Shown here: positions 5,209-5,232 of the stretch, one piece after another | Numbering within the stretch: the stretch's first letter is position 1 | How the letters are laid out: the number at the start of each line of letters is the position of its first letter | Origin: Desulfobacteraceae bacterium | GTDB lineage: Bacteria; Desulfobacterota; Desulfobacteria; Desulfobacterales; Desulfobacteraceae | DNA length: 5,232 nucleotides | Assembly (NCBI GenBank): GCA_011390435.1 | Contig: JAABSK010000200.1 | Location: forward strand, 1-5,232 | Direction: 5' to 3' | Made by a program: the position numbers and the translations under genes | Notes under the pieces: model-generated | The model's input: the letters and a program-made list of their open reading frames with translations, nothing else | What the model was told of the DNA's origin: nothing | The model's database searches: none

Positions 5209-5232
5209 ATGGGATTTTTACGTCAAAACAAT
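5209..5232 (+). CDS. Start of an unidentified gene (3' end outside window)
   Basis: Only eight codons are present, reading MGFLRQNN. They follow a strong GGAGG and begin 19 bases after the lipoprotein stop, so the gene is probably co-transcribed with the LPP20-like lipoprotein. The fragment is too short to assign a family or to judge whether it is exported. Confidence 0.55.

Noticed and set aside
1..5232. CRISPR arrays, tRNA or rRNA genes, insertion sequences, attachment sites
   Set aside because: No spaced repeats, cloverleaf-like segments, transposase motifs or long terminal inverted repeats were seen on either strand.

Overview
This window reads as an ordinary chromosomal segment of a Gram-negative bacterium, most likely a member of the Desulfobacterota (Desulfobacterales-like). 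The affiliation is an inference from protein character, from the order pssA-greA-rpoZ-ttcA-folE2, from balanced base composition and from frequent TTG starts. An outer-membrane-type lipoprotein and a periplasmic penicillin-binding protein support a diderm cell. No phage, transposon, CRISPR, rRNA or tRNA signal was seen, and base composition does not change visibly along the window.

Left block (1-2812, + strand). Five genes lie in one direction with gaps of 30, 20 and 15 bases and finally an overlap of 26 bases, so they probably form one operon. They are: the 3' part of a CDP-alcohol-type phosphatidylserine synthase (pssA, cut by the window edge inside its catalytic motif); transcript cleavage factor greA; RNA polymerase omega subunit rpoZ; a TtcA-type tRNA C32 thiolase with an SGGLDS PP-loop and a CxxC pair; and a type IB GTP cyclohydrolase (folE2). 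The theme is housekeeping: phospholipid synthesis, RNA polymerase function, tRNA modification, and the pterin step feeding folate and/or queuosine. greA, rpoZ and ttcA all appear to start with TTG.

Middle block (2822-4559, - strand). It meets folE2 tail to tail with only 9 bases between stop codons. It holds a compact PBP4-like (peptidase S13) D-Ala-D-Ala carboxypeptidase with all three active-site motifs. Upstream, overlapping it by 26 bases, is an unrecognised 189-residue exported protein. The two look co-transcribed and translationally linked.

Right block (4656-5232, + strand). It is divergent from the middle block across about 96 bases of non-coding DNA. It holds an LPP20/FlgP-like outer-membrane lipoprotein, followed after 19 bases by the first eight codons of another gene with a strong ribosome binding site.

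No clear novel defence or mobile system is visible. The least explained material is the envelope cluster on the right: the orphan exported protein paired with a PBP4-like enzyme, and the divergent LPP20-like lipoprotein with its cut-off partner.
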